DNA of 17,901 bases from Candidatus Gottesmanbacteria bacterium RIFOXYB1_FULL_47_11 (GCA_001779455.1 MFKE01000001.1:565-18465), one strand, 5' to 3'; shown: positions 1 to 7,587, counted from the first letter of the stretch. Notes: generated from the sequence alone by a model not told the origin. Program-made: numbers and translations.

Positions 1-145
1 TTACTCGGGAAGAAAATAATTCTTTACGTAATAAAAATATCTCTTCTGGCACTTCCCAAATATAGTCATATATTCTTCTATGGGTATACTTCGTTGCCAC
101 AGAATCATGGTATTTTTCTTCAAGTTCTGAGCTTGTATAAGCCAT
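1..145 (-). CDS. N-terminal fragment of an unidentified protein, possibly a SAM-dependent methyltransferase
   Basis: An open frame starts with ATG at 145 and runs off the left edge, giving 48 residues with no stop (MAYTSSELEEKYHD at the front). Only the first part of the protein is visible. The segment EEKYHDSVATKY resembles the short N-terminal helix that precedes motif I in many class I methyltransferases (usual form: yydsvAekYd). No SAM-binding motif lies inside the window, so this is a guess. The codons are AT-rich, as is the first half of the next gene, which is transcribed divergently from 290. A TAGAAA box 7 bases before the ATG could be a weak -10 for a leaderless start. Existence of the gene is likely; the function is weakly supported. 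Confidence 0.5.
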   Translation of the reverse strand, partial: MAYTSSELEEKYHDSVATKYTHRRIYDYIWEVPEEIFLLRKELFSSRV

Positions 146-289
146 ATAGTGTTTTCTATTAAATGAATTTTAATGCGATTAATCTTAGTTACGCGAATAA
201 CTCATGTTAATAATTTTATTCAAATTGTAATCTATCTTACAGATATTTCAAAATAATTGTGCCATAGTGAATCTTGTTAAACATATATT
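146..289. other. AT-rich divergent intergenic region
   Basis: The 144 bases between two divergent genes are very AT-rich and contain no convincing ORF or RNA gene. Possible weak promoter elements are TAAACA preceded by TG, 6 bases before the ATG at 290, and CATAGT preceded by TGC at 263-268. Neither has a clear -35 partner. Confidence 0.4.
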
Positions 290-2638
290 ATGATTTCTAG
301 AAAAGACTTATTATTTTATTTTATAATTGTTTTTTTCGTATTATATTTTGTTCTTCTAATTCCTACATCTGCTGCTGATTGGTCTAAATATCCTTATAAC
401 CCAATAATTAACTATGGGTTGGGTAATTGGGATGGTTCACAAGTGGCAAATCCAGCAATTTTGCACATCGGTAGTCTCTATTTCAATTGGTATCAAGGTA
501 GTCAAACACGTTGGAACATCGGGCTTACTACTTCATCAGATGGAATTACTAATTGGAGCGTTAGCCAAAAAATTTTGTCCCCAGGTACGTCCGATAATTG
601 GGAGGTAGATATCGGAGACCCCGTAGTAATTCAAAATGGCGATTTATATAAAATGTGGTTTACTTCTTCAACTATTTATTGGATCTCTGGATTAGATAGA
701 TTTCGATTAAGTTATGCCGAATCGACCGATCTTGCCACTTGGACAAAAACCGACTGGGTACTCAAAGGAACCCCCGGAGCTTGGGATGAGGGTGGTATTG
801 CACGAGGGCTATCTATTTTATATATAAATGGTACGTACCACATGTGGTATGGGGGGACAAATATTAATGATCTTACAATTAATCCCTATTGGCGTATTGG
901 CTACGCTAAATCCAACGACGGAATTCATTGGAATAAGGAAAACTTGTCTAATCCGGTTATCGAGCCGACAATGCCTTGGGAGCTTAATAATGTTAGCTAT
1001 CCGACTGTTTTATATTACGGCGGAATCTACCACATGTGGTATGGAGCTGGATTAGGGGACATGCCCACGCAAATTGCATATGCATATTCTAAGGATGGTA
1101 TAGCTTGGTCTAAACCGAATATTAATAATCCAGTTCTTACTCTCGGTCCAAATGGTTTTGATACGAAACATATTATTCCTCACACCGTTATGTACGAAAA
1201 TGACTTATTGAAAATGTGGTATTCTGGCTTCAGCACCGATGGTCATTGGAGTATCGGATATGCAACAGCATCGGGATCTACCCTCCCCACTCCGGACCCA
1301 AATACAATCCCTACCTCTACCCTTACCCCGACTCCCGTACCCACGGCGACCCCCACGCCGACACCGACTCCACCGGTACCGCCGACAAAAAGGGTAGTCG
1401 TTATACCGGGAGTCACCGCAAGCTGGAATCCTGACGCGCTTCTTAATTGTAAAATGGAAAACTATACTGGGAACTGGACGCTTTTTCACCTGGCCCGTTC
1501 CGTATACAACCCGATTATCGACGCTTTATCTCAGGCGGGGTGGACTGCAACAATCTATCCCTACGATTGGCGCAAGCCCATTATAGAAAATGAGCCTATG
1601 TTGGCTTCATACATAAACGGGCAAACAACAGGCTGGCAGGAAAAAGTAAACATTATCGGTCACAGCATGGGCGGTCTCTTGGGCCGGGCATATATCACCC
1701 GGGAACAAGATGCCAATAAAGCAGAAAAGTTCATATCCGTCGGCTCGCCGCATCTTGGGGCTGTTGCAGCATACCCCACATGGGAGGCTGGAGAAATCTG
1801 GGAAGGCGACCTCGGGTGGAAATTTCTGCTGACGACCCTTGCTAAAAGCTGTTCACTGAAAACAAAATTGGACGATCGCATAGCTGTTCAGACGTATTTT
1901 AGATCCGTCAACAACTTACTTCCCGTATTTAACTATTTAACAAATAAGTCCTCAAGTCAAAGTACTCCATATAACACAATGCAGGAGAAAAATGACTGGC
2001 TTACTAACCCGATATCATTTCCGTTTTATCATACAGTTGTCGCGACCCTTCGGGGAACGGGACAGAAAACGACCCTTGGCTACCAGGTCGGACCTGCTGG
2101 CAAACACGAAGCGCCGGGAAACTGGATAGACGGCAAACCGGTAGCAAAAACCATCTCAACAGAAGGTGACGGAACGGTTCTCATGGCAAGCAGCGAAATC
2201 CCCGCTGCTGATAACACGCGTGTTATCACAACGGACCACACGGGATTAATTTCATCTTCCGACGGTATAACGCAAATACTGGAATTTTTGGGAATTGCAC
2301 CGCAGACAATCCAATCCATCGTTTCCAACATACAGCCTACGGAAACGCCACCCACTTCAGGACTCTTTATCATCGGATATCCTGCTGATTTTTGGATAAT
2401 GGATCCCGAGGGTACGATCGTGAAAGACACGGAAAGTTTAAGCGTTTTTACCAACCCGAAGTCAGGCAAGTATAAATTTATGCTGATTCCGAAAAGTGAG
2501 CACACGCGCGTTGTCGTTGCACAGTTTCTCCCGATCGGAAAAATTCTGTGGAAGGAATACAACTTGACGAACCGACTACCCAAAATGAAGACGATTAAAT
2601 TTGATACGGAACATCCTATCGAGGATGCGCTGATGTAG
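290..2638 (+). CDS. Secreted chimera: five-bladed beta-propeller (glycosidase-like) plus LCAT-like alpha/beta-hydrolase
   Basis: This 782-residue protein begins with a signal peptide (Arg/Lys start, hydrophobic 8-27, cleavage likely near TSA-AD at 27-29). Residues 30-326 carry five repeats of a W-Y/F-G type motif (FNWYQG 65, KMWFTS 121, HMWYGG 184, HMWYGA 248, KMWYSG 308), each followed by a strand such as IGYA and an SxDGIxW turn. This is the pattern of five-bladed propellers of the GH43/GH68/GH130 superfamily. A Thr/Pro linker spans about 331-366. Residues 368-680 form an alpha/beta-hydrolase: VVVIPGV, then GHSMGG with nucleophile Ser459, GDGTV with Asp627, and DHTG with His650. That order and spacing match the LCAT/phospholipid acyltransferase and related lipase group. 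Residues 690-782 form a small beta-rich tail. The protein probably acts outside the membrane on lipid or glycan esters, but the substrate is unknown. Catalytic residues of the propeller were not identified, so it may only bind sugars. The base composition changes at the linker (see findings). Confidence 0.85.
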   Translation: MISRKDLLFYFIIVFFVLYFVLLIPTSAADWSKYPYNPIINYGLGNWDGSQVANPAILHIGSLYFNWYQGSQTRWNIGLTTSSDGITNWSVSQKILSPGTSDNWEVDIGDPVVIQNGDLYKMWFTSSTIYWISGLDRFRLSYAESTDLATWTKTDWVLKGTPGAWDEGGIARGLSILYINGTYHMWYGGTNINDLTINPYWRIGYAKSNDGIHWNKENLSNPVIEPTMPWELNNVSYPTVLYYGGIYHMWYGAGLGDMPTQIAYAYSKDGIAWSKPNINNPVLTLGPNGFDTKHIIPHTVMYENDLLKMWYSGFSTDGHWSIGYATASGSTLPTPDPNTIPTSTLTPTPVPTATPTPTPTPPVPPTKRVVVIPGVTASWNPDALLNCKMENYTGNWTLFHLARSVYNPIIDALSQAGWTATIYPYDWRKPIIENEPMLASYINGQTTGWQEKVNIIGHSMGGLLGRAYITREQDANKAEKFISVGSPHLGAVAAYPTWEAGEIWEGDLGWKFLLTTLAKSCSLKTKLDDRIAVQTYFRSVNNLLPVFNYLTNKSSSQSTPYNTMQEKNDWLTNPISFPFYHTVVATLRGTGQKTTLGYQVGPAGKHEAPGNWIDGKPVAKTISTEGDGTVLMASSEIPAADNTRVITTDHTGLISSSDGITQILEFLGIAPQTIQSIVSNIQPTETPPTSGLFIIGYPADFWIMDPEGTIVKDTESLSVFTNPKSGKYKFMLIPKSEHTRVVVAQFLPIGKILWKEYNLTNRLPKMKTIKFDTEHPIEDALM
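1280..1390 (+). repeat. Low-complexity Thr/Pro linker coding repeat
   Basis: The DNA is a run of ACC/ACG/CCC/CCG-type codons encoding alternating Thr-Pro (TPTP units) between the propeller and hydrolase domains. Such linkers are common in cell-surface proteins of Microgenomates. Their repetitive DNA is a plausible site for recombination between genes. Confidence 0.75.
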
Positions 2639-2639
2639 C

Positions 2640-3137
2640 TTACTCTATCACTTCAAGTGCTTTTTTACTGAGGGTAATCATCGCCATTGCGTCTTGAACA
2701 ATCAGGTCTCGAGGTCTATATAACATGTAGTGAAACAATCCAGTATTGCCATCGACTGACCCTAGGTCTCCAAGCATCTTGAATGACGGAGTAACATTGA
2801 TATCGGTAATTACACCCTCTTTGGTATACTTAAGAACTAACTGTCCACCCGTTCGTTCACCCATTGTTGGTTGACCGGAGAGCTCCAGCCAAAATCGACC
2901 CGGATTATTATCTACTGGCTCAGTATGCATCAAGTCGACTGTCATATGGTTTTGGGATAAATCAAAACCCTCCATAAGTAGATCAATTAACATGGAACTA
3001 GCTTGCGATGAGGAGATATCTTCAAGAGTTAATCCGCGGGCGGAATCCGTACGAAATTCAGGAACATCAGTTCGTTTTTGATTTGAAGGTATACTTTCGT
3101 ACCACTTTTTAAGGTCCTCGACTAATTTTTCGCTCAT
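2640..3137 (-). CDS. Hypothetical protein, 165 residues
   Basis: I do not recognise the family. The protein starts MSEKLVEDLKKWYES, has an amphipathic helix at 1-15, and ends in a mixed alpha/beta region (FWLELSGQPT, GGQLVLKYT, VITDINVTPSF) suggestive of a small beta-sheet domain. There is no signal peptide, membrane helix or cysteine motif. The frame is open 18 codons further upstream, but I chose the ATG at 3137 because a promoter (TTGCAA, 17 bp, TATAAT) lies inside that extension and would start the transcript at or next to this ATG. The stop is one base from the stop of the convergent secreted-chimera gene, with no terminator between them. It lies just downstream of, and on the same strand as, tRNA-Val. 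Confidence 0.75.
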   Translation of the reverse strand: MSEKLVEDLKKWYESIPSNQKRTDVPEFRTDSARGLTLEDISSSQASSMLIDLLMEGFDLSQNHMTVDLMHTEPVDNNPGRFWLELSGQPTMGERTGGQLVLKYTKEGVITDINVTPSFKMLGDLGSVDGNTGLFHYMLYRPRDLIVQDAMAMITLSKKALEVIE

Positions 3138-3144
3138 GCGAAGG

Positions 3145-3173
3145 ATTATACTAAAGCACTCAATGGATTGCAA
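3145..3173 (-). promoter_or_regulatory. Promoter for the 165-residue hypothetical protein
   Basis: On the minus strand, TTGCAA (3173-3168) and a perfect TATAAT (3150-3145) are 17 bases apart. The -10 ends 7 bases before the ATG at 3137, so transcription should begin at or one base before the start codon, and no Shine-Dalgarno sequence is possible. Confidence 0.7.
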
Positions 3174-3235
3174 TAACAATCCAAATGCCAACTATGAACA
3201 TGTAATTTCAGGAAAAGCCGCATTCTTGTATATTT

Positions 3236-3311
3236 TGGTGCGCGCATCAGGACTTGAACCTGAGACCTTTTCAATGTCAATGAAACGCTCTACCAGCTGA
3301 GCTATGCGCGC
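3236..3311 (-). tRNA. tRNA-Val (anticodon GAC)
   Basis: The minus strand folds into a full cloverleaf of 76 bases. The acceptor is GCGCGCA paired with UGCGCGC. The D stem is GCUC/GAGC with GG in the loop, and the anticodon stem is UUUCA/UGAAA around loop UUGACAU, placing GAC at positions 34-36. The variable loop is AGGUC and the T arm is UCAGG-UUCAAGU-CCUGA. A73 is followed by an encoded CCA. GAC reads valine codons GUC and GUU. The gene is divergent from lepB, with 49 bases between them. Confidence 0.95.
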
Positions 3312-3325
3312 GAATCATCTCTTCC

Positions 3326-3354
3326 TTGACGGTCTTTATTATATCACGTAGACT
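3326..3354 (+). promoter_or_regulatory. lepB promoter, leaderless
   Basis: TTGACG (3326-3331) and TAGACT (3349-3354) are 17 bases apart. The -10 ends 6 bases before the ATG at 3361, so the mRNA should begin at the start codon. Confidence 0.6.
3338..3346 (-). promoter_or_regulatory. Extended -10 promoter of tRNA-Val
   Basis: TGA directly precedes TATAAT (3343-3338) on the minus strand, an extended -10. The predicted start is about 20 bases upstream of the mature tRNA 5' end. No clear -35 is seen. It overlaps the lepB promoter on the other strand, so the two may compete. Confidence 0.6.
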
Positions 3355-3360
3355 TGATCT

Positions 3361-3927
3361 ATGGATCGGATTAAACGGGCTGTAGCGGCCATTTTTGATT
3401 TTTTGCAGGGCATTGTGGTTATCATGGCAATTCTGGTCATGATCTACCTCTATATCATGTCCCCGCAGGAAATTAACGGCGCTTCCATGGAACCGAACTT
3501 CCATAACGGCGAGTTTATCCTGACCAATAAAGTGCTCTATAAATTCCGTACCCCCACCCGGGGCGATGTTGTTATCTTCAAATCCCCAGCTAACAAAGAA
3601 ATCGATTACATCAAACGGATTATCGGACTCCCCGATGAAACAGTATGCCTGAGGGACAACACGCTGTATGTGAATGATCAAAAAGTCGATGAGCCATACC
3701 TTGCGCCGGATACACCCATCTATGGCGGATCGTATCTTGCGGAAAACAATTGTATTACTGTATCAGAAGGAACGTATTTTATGGTCGGAGACAACCGGCC
3801 GCATAGCTCTGATTCGAGAGAATTCGGGCCGGTTGATGAAATAGATTTCATCGGCGTGGCAATAGCACGCTACTGGCCGTTTTCACAAATGGGAGTATTC
3901 CAGCGTCCAACCTACAACATTAATTAA
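3361..3927 (+). CDS. lepB: Signal peptidase I
   Basis: This is a 188-residue S26-family membrane serine protease that removes signal peptides from exported proteins at the outer face of the membrane. One transmembrane helix lies at about 12-33. It is followed by Box B GASMEPNF with the nucleophile Ser42, Box D DYIKRIIGLPDE with general base Lys85, and Box E GDNRPHSSDSR at 143-153. The length matches the short Gram-positive-like form. ATG 3361 is supported by the promoter ending 6 bases upstream. The stop overlaps the parB stop by 3 bases in a convergent arrangement. Its substrates should include the secreted propeller/hydrolase protein encoded nearby. Confidence 0.95.
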   Translation: MDRIKRAVAAIFDFLQGIVVIMAILVMIYLYIMSPQEINGASMEPNFHNGEFILTNKVLYKFRTPTRGDVVIFKSPANKEIDYIKRIIGLPDETVCLRDNTLYVNDQKVDEPYLAPDTPIYGGSYLAENNCITVSEGTYFMVGDNRPHSSDSREFGPVDEIDFIGVAIARYWPFSQMGVFQRPTYNIN

Positions 3928-4745
3928 GAAGACTTTTTATCCCCGATGCGTTCGTGAATTGTTTTGAGAATTTTGCTGGTCGTTTCCAGATTTCCGCGGA
4001 TAACAAAAACGAGCCGCGCTTCTACTTTGGACTGCGTAATTTTTACCAATCCGTTGACTGCCGTTGCCAGATCTTTGGCCATGGCATCCAGCTCATCACT
4101 ATGAATGCGCTCCACGCGGTGCAGCGGTTTAATATTGGACCTGGCTTTCAGCCGGCGGGCCAAATCTTCAGCCCGGCGCACGGATGCGCTCTCCGTCAGG
4201 ATTGTCTTGTAGGCCTCCACCATGAGTTTGACTTCACCAAGGCCTGCAATGGCACGTGCATGGCCTTCTGTGATGGCGCCGGAAATGATGCCGTCTTTTA
4301 TTGCATCAGGGAGCGCCATCAGGCGCATGGTATTGGATACATAGGATTCGCTTTTGCCCACCCGTTTGGCAATTTCCGTCACCGGAAGTCCGAACTCTTC
4401 GATGAGGCGTTGGAATGCCTGCGCACGCTCTATCGGATTCAAGTCTTCGCGCTGTACGTTTTCGACAATTGCCATTTCAAGCATTCCCTTGGCCGTCGTC
4501 TCCCGTACGATAACCGGTACGGTCGAGAGTCCTGCAAGCTTCGATGCACGCCACCTTCGCTCCCCGGCAATCAGCTGATATCCCGCCGGAGTCTTGGCTA
4601 CAACCAGGGGTTCTATAATCCCGTGTTCTTTGATGGAATTGACCAGATCATTCAGTGAATCGGGGGCGATCAAGCCGCGTGGTTGGAGTGGGTTAGACTC
4701 GATGATATTGACATCCAAATGCAAAACCTGTTGTGTGTCCGCCAT
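3924..4745 (-). CDS. parB: ParB-family chromosome partition protein
   Basis: This 273-residue protein has the N-terminal ParB/Srx fold with Box II IAGERRWRASKLAG (about 59-72), part of the CTP-binding clamp domain. The helical linker ENVQREDLNPIERAQAF follows. A helix-turn-helix (VTEIAKRVGKSESYVSNTMRLM, about 122-143) should bind parS, and a C-terminal dimerisation part completes the protein. The family loads at parS, spreads by CTP-dependent sliding and works with ParA and SMC in origin segregation. No parA is seen in the window. The start lies 3 bases after the rpmA stop with no own Shine-Dalgarno, so translation is probably coupled. It is the last gene of the rplU operon. Confidence 0.93.
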   Translation of the reverse strand: MADTQQVLHLDVNIIESNPLQPRGLIAPDSLNDLVNSIKEHGIIEPLVVAKTPAGYQLIAGERRWRASKLAGLSTVPVIVRETTAKGMLEMAIVENVQREDLNPIERAQAFQRLIEEFGLPVTEIAKRVGKSESYVSNTMRLMALPDAIKDGIISGAITEGHARAIAGLGEVKLMVEAYKTILTESASVRRAEDLARRLKARSNIKPLHRVERIHSDELDAMAKDLATAVNGLVKITQSKVEARLVFVIRGNLETTSKILKTIHERIGDKKSS

Positions 4746-4748
4746 GTC

Positions 4749-5024
4749 TTAATGAGTTGGGGCAGTCGTTTGCTTTGCCGGTACTACCGACACTACTTTT
4801 TTCCCTAATTTTTGAGTGAAATTTACCAGTCCCTTTACCACGGAATAAATCGTATAATCGCGGCCCATCCGTACTCCCGTACCGGGATGCACTTTTGTTC
4901 CTTTTTGCCGGATGATAATACTGCCCGGCTTTGCCATTTGTCCGCCGTAAATCTTTACGCCTAACCGCTTGGATACTGAATCTTTATTTCCTGCGGCTGT
5001 GCCGCCTGCTTTTACGTGTGCCAT
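4749..5024 (-). CDS. rpmA: 50S ribosomal protein L27
   Basis: This 91-residue protein has the hallmark L27 start MAHVKAGGTAAGNKDSVSKR and core KIYGGQMAKPGSIIIRQKGTKVHPG. L27 sits near the peptidyl transferase centre of the 50S subunit, with its N-terminus close to the tRNA CCA ends. There is no N-terminal extension of the kind cleaved in Firmicutes. The C-terminal tail beyond the usual end (about 80-91) is Ala/Thr/Pro-rich. Its first 13 bases overlap the end of the upstream methyltransferase gene. A Shine-Dalgarno AAAGGA lies 10 bases before the ATG, inside that gene. Confidence 0.97.
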   Translation of the reverse strand: MAHVKAGGTAAGNKDSVSKRLGVKIYGGQMAKPGSIIIRQKGTKVHPGTGVRMGRDYTIYSVVKGLVNFTQKLGKKVVSVVPAKQTTAPTH

Positions 5025-6169
5025 ACAAAAAAATTCCTTTTCACGACCGCTTGCGGCCGGCTGTATTCTATGGGTCCAGCCAAGGTAGTATACCCAAGCA
5101 TTTCACACATGTCAATAACTTTTTTCACGAAATACGTTTTCCCGTTTATATTGTAAATAGGCAGCGCCATGACGACCACGCCGCCTTTTTTCAAAACCTT
5201 ATGCCAGTCCCGTAAACATCCGATATACAACTTCTCCAGGCCTTTGATGATATTTTTCACATACTGCACATCCGCTTTTTTTCCGGACTGTAGCTTCCGG
5301 GCATCACCCATATACGGCTCGGTGACGATCGCATCAACCGACTGCGGTGTGGCGATCGTTGACACGTGCACGGCATCGGCAACATCCAGACGGAATGTCA
5401 CCCCCGGCACGGCCTCGGGTTTTTTGGTGAGCCAGTGCAGATTTCCGCGTGCTTTTTCCACGACCTCCGCAGATATGTCGCTCCCCATTGCATTCCAGCC
5501 CATCATGAGTGCTTCCCCGAGAATCGTCCCCATCCCGCAAAACGGATCAAGAAGCGTTTTTTGCGCAAGCGGCCGGGATATATCCCGCGACCCGTCTGCG
5601 ATATTGACGACCATCCGGGCTACCTTCGGCGGAAGCATGCCTGCCACCGGGTCTGCGTACGGCCGACCGAAATCCCGCTCTCCCCAATCTTCAAACGGTT
5701 GGACGGCGATTGTTTTGCCGACGATGTAGCCGTCGTCTTGTTTCACCAGAATAAGTTCTACCAGTTTATCTTTGGCAACCACAACGCTTGAAAGCGTCGT
5801 TCCTTTACGCGCCTCCACAAACCGTGCGGAGATGCCCAGAGCACCGATACGTTCTTTTATGTCCTCAAGGAGCTGCCGGGAAGCCTTCAGCTCCTGACCG
5901 TACACGCTTACTCCAAACACCACCCGCCCGCTGGCATGCGTGATAAACGGCGCCAGAGACTCTGCGGATATAGCATTCACGCGGCCTAATGCTTCGGCTA
6001 TTTTCACCGTACCGCCGAGCTTCGTGATAAACAGATCAGCGGGAAGTGCCAATGGGTGATCGCTTGCGGCAACAGACTGGCTAACGAGGCGGATATCAGG
6101 AAAAAACGTCTTAAGCTCCGCAAATGCCAGAGCCGGCACGCGCCCAAGAATAAAAATATGAGAGGTCAT
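5012..6169 (-). CDS. THUMP-domain class I RNA methyltransferase (UPF0020, Trm11/TrmG10-like)
   Basis: This 385-residue protein probably methylates a guanine in RNA, by analogy with Trm11/TrmG10 enzymes that make m2G at tRNA position 10. The N-terminal half (about 50-155) looks like a THUMP-type RNA-binding region. The SAM-binding motif I is DPFCGMGTILGEA (208-220) and the acidic motif II is MGSDIS (228-233). Motif IV, normally (D/N)PPY, reads TEPYMG (283-288), keeping Pro-Tyr but with Glu-Pro in place of Asp-Pro-Pro. The C-terminus RPQAVVKRNFFVW resembles the typical RxxQxVxRxIxV ending. It sits between rplU (2 bases upstream) and rpmA (13-base overlap), so it is co-translated with ribosomal proteins. 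The exact target is not shown by the sequence; rRNA is an alternative. Confidence 0.82.
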   Translation of the reverse strand: MTSHIFILGRVPALAFAELKTFFPDIRLVSQSVAASDHPLALPADLFITKLGGTVKIAEALGRVNAISAESLAPFITHASGRVVFGVSVYGQELKASRQLLEDIKERIGALGISARFVEARKGTTLSSVVVAKDKLVELILVKQDDGYIVGKTIAVQPFEDWGERDFGRPYADPVAGMLPPKVARMVVNIADGSRDISRPLAQKTLLDPFCGMGTILGEALMMGWNAMGSDISAEVVEKARGNLHWLTKKPEAVPGVTFRLDVADAVHVSTIATPQSVDAIVTEPYMGDARKLQSGKKADVQYVKNIIKGLEKLYIGCLRDWHKVLKKGGVVVMALPIYNINGKTYFVKKVIDMCEMLGYTTLAGPIEYSRPQAVVKRNFFVWHT

Positions 6170-6171
6170 GG

Positions 6172-6483
6172 TTATACGGATACAATCTGTATTTTGGTGT
6201 ACTTCGGGCGGAATCCTGTGGACTTGCGGTAGCGTACTTTAGATTTATACCGGCGGACGTTCAGCTTTTCCCCTTTTTCCTGTGCCAGAATCTTTGCACT
6301 CACTTTGGCGCCTTTGACCAGGGGGGTGCCGATTTCCGTCTTTTTGCCGCTGGCAGCAAGAAGGACGCGGTCAAACGTAACGGTGTCCCCTTCTTTTTCT
6401 TCTAAACGGTTTACCAGCAGAACGTCTCCGGATTTCACCCGGTATTGTTTCCCTGCAATTTCAACGACGACAAAAGACTCCAT
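6172..6483 (-). CDS. rplU: 50S ribosomal protein L21
   Basis: The 103-residue protein begins MESFVVVEIAGKQYRV and contains the L21 core: KSGDVLLV, GDTVTFDRVLL, GTPLVKGAKVSAKI and the basic end KSKVRYRKSTGFRPKYT, with the typical (H/Y)R(x)G-like rRNA-contacting segment. L21 binds 23S rRNA. The frame continues 12 codons upstream, but the ATG at 6483 is preferred: it matches the family start, and a promoter ends 7 bases before it. It heads the rplU-methyltransferase-rpmA-parB operon. Confidence 0.96.
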   Translation of the reverse strand: MESFVVVEIAGKQYRVKSGDVLLVNRLEEKEGDTVTFDRVLLAASGKKTEIGTPLVKGAKVSAKILAQEKGEKLNVRRYKSKVRYRKSTGFRPKYTKIQIVSV

Positions 6484-6490
6484 ACAGAGG

Positions 6491-6519
6491 ATTTTACCAA
6501 GATTTGGCGCGCTTTGCAA
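6491..6519 (-). promoter_or_regulatory. rplU operon promoter, leaderless
   Basis: TTGCAA (6519-6514), 17 bases, then TGG directly before TAAAAT (6496-6491), ending 7 bases before the ATG at 6483. The -35 is the same TTGCAA used at 3168-3173. It begins 6 bases past the rodA stop, so the operon may also receive read-through from ileS-rodA. Confidence 0.7.
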
Positions 6520-6525
6520 TGAGCG

Positions 6526-7587
6526 TCAGCTTCGATTGCCCCGGGCGATAGCCCATAAGAGGCCAAATGAGACGGCGGTAGACAAGAGGGAGCTGCCTCC
6601 GTAGGAGACAAACGGGATGGTGATGCCGGTAACCGGAATAAGTCCCATATTCATCCCGATATTGATAAACACCTGCGACAAAAGCATCGCAAACAACCCG
6701 AAGGAAAAAATAAACAGCCGTATATTTTCGACAGCTCCGCGGATAAACGGCGCGATAATCCGGTACAAAAGAGTCCCGTAGCCCGAGAGAAGGAGTAGTC
6801 CGCCGATAAACCCGAGCTCTTCGATGATAGTGGCAAAAATAAAATCCGTATGAAACTCCGGCAGGAACCGCAAATGTGACTGGGTGCCACGTCCCAGTCC
6901 GCGGCCGAACAGTTGTCCGCTCCCTACGGCAATCATTGCCTGTATGGCATTGTACCCGGCGCCTTTTGGATCCAGACCGGGATTAAGAAACGTCTCGATC
7001 CGCGATTTCTGATATACGGCCAGATGCGACCATACAAACGGTAAACAAAGCACACCTAACGCGCCACCCGCAACTAAAATCCATACGGGCAGCCCTCCGG
7101 CAAGTAGCATGGCGGCCCAAAACGATGCATAGACGATGCTGCTCCCTAAATCCGGCTGGCGGAACACCAGGAGAAACGGCACGATAAACAAGCCAATAAG
7201 AATGGGTAGATTACTCAGTTTCCGGGGGGAGTATTTGGTCATGAAATACGCAAATGCCAGGATAAGAAACGGCTTGACCAGTTCCGAGGGCTGGAGCTGT
7301 ACCCCGAATACCAATATCCACCGGGTCGCGCCGCGGATACTGGGCCCCAGATAGGACAGAAGAAGAAATATATTGGAGAGGACATACCCCACAGGCGCAA
7401 ACCACCATAAGAGCTCCGCATCAATCCGCGATACGGCAAACAACAAGACGAATGCCACGACCAGATACATGAGCTGCTGCACGAAATATTTTTCGCTTAT
7501 GCTCAGAAGAATAAATAAGCCGAAGCTCCCCAGACAAAGGAGTATGATTGCGGTTACCCAGTCGAAAGTGAAAGCGTGTCTCCCCAT
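6526..7587 (-). CDS. rodA: RodA/FtsW-family peptidoglycan polymerase
   Basis: This 353-residue SEDS membrane glycosyltransferase polymerises glycan strands from lipid II with a partner class B PBP. There are about ten hydrophobic helices. Family signatures are RGATRWI (about 84-90), QPSELVKP (98-105), RQPDLGSS with the conserved Asp of the large loop, GAGYNAIQAMIAVGSGQLFGRG (split pattern N-Q-x2-A-x2-G-S), PEFHTDFIFA and the end PFVSYGGSSLL. The loop sequence and lack of a C-terminal extension favour RodA over FtsW. The first 34 bases overlap the ileS end. A Shine-Dalgarno GAGGG lies 6 bases before the ATG, inside ileS, so translation is coupled. Confidence 0.93.
   Translation of the reverse strand: MGRHAFTFDWVTAIILLCLGSFGLFILLSISEKYFVQQLMYLVVAFVLLFAVSRIDAELLWWFAPVGYVLSNIFLLLSYLGPSIRGATRWILVFGVQLQPSELVKPFLILAFAYFMTKYSPRKLSNLPILIGLFIVPFLLVFRQPDLGSSIVYASFWAAMLLAGGLPVWILVAGGALGVLCLPFVWSHLAVYQKSRIETFLNPGLDPKGAGYNAIQAMIAVGSGQLFGRGLGRGTQSHLRFLPEFHTDFIFATIIEELGFIGGLLLLSGYGTLLYRIIAPFIRGAVENIRLFIFSFGLFAMLLSQVFINIGMNMGLIPVTGITIPFVSYGGSSLLSTAVSFGLLWAIARGNRS

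Noticed and set aside
1280..1390. Thr/Pro codon repeat as a CRISPR or tandem DNA repeat
   Set aside because: Units are one or two codons, in frame with the gene, without spacers; it is a protein linker.
2080..2583. Long minus-strand open frame inside the hydrolase gene
   Set aside because: It lies wholly within a gene with clear catalytic motifs, and its own translation shows no domain pattern.
3954..4658. Plus-strand open frame of 234 codons opposite parB
   Set aside because: It is the reverse shadow of parB, whose helix-turn-helix and GERR motif are clear. The shadow has no promoter or ribosome site and an odd residue mix.
5169..5729. Plus-strand frame of 186 codons opposite the THUMP methyltransferase
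   Set aside because: Shadow of a gene with recognisable SAM-binding motifs; no domain in the shadow.
6484..6519. Twelve-codon N-terminal extension of L21
   Set aside because: It overlaps the -10 and -35 of the rplU promoter and is not part of the L21 family start.
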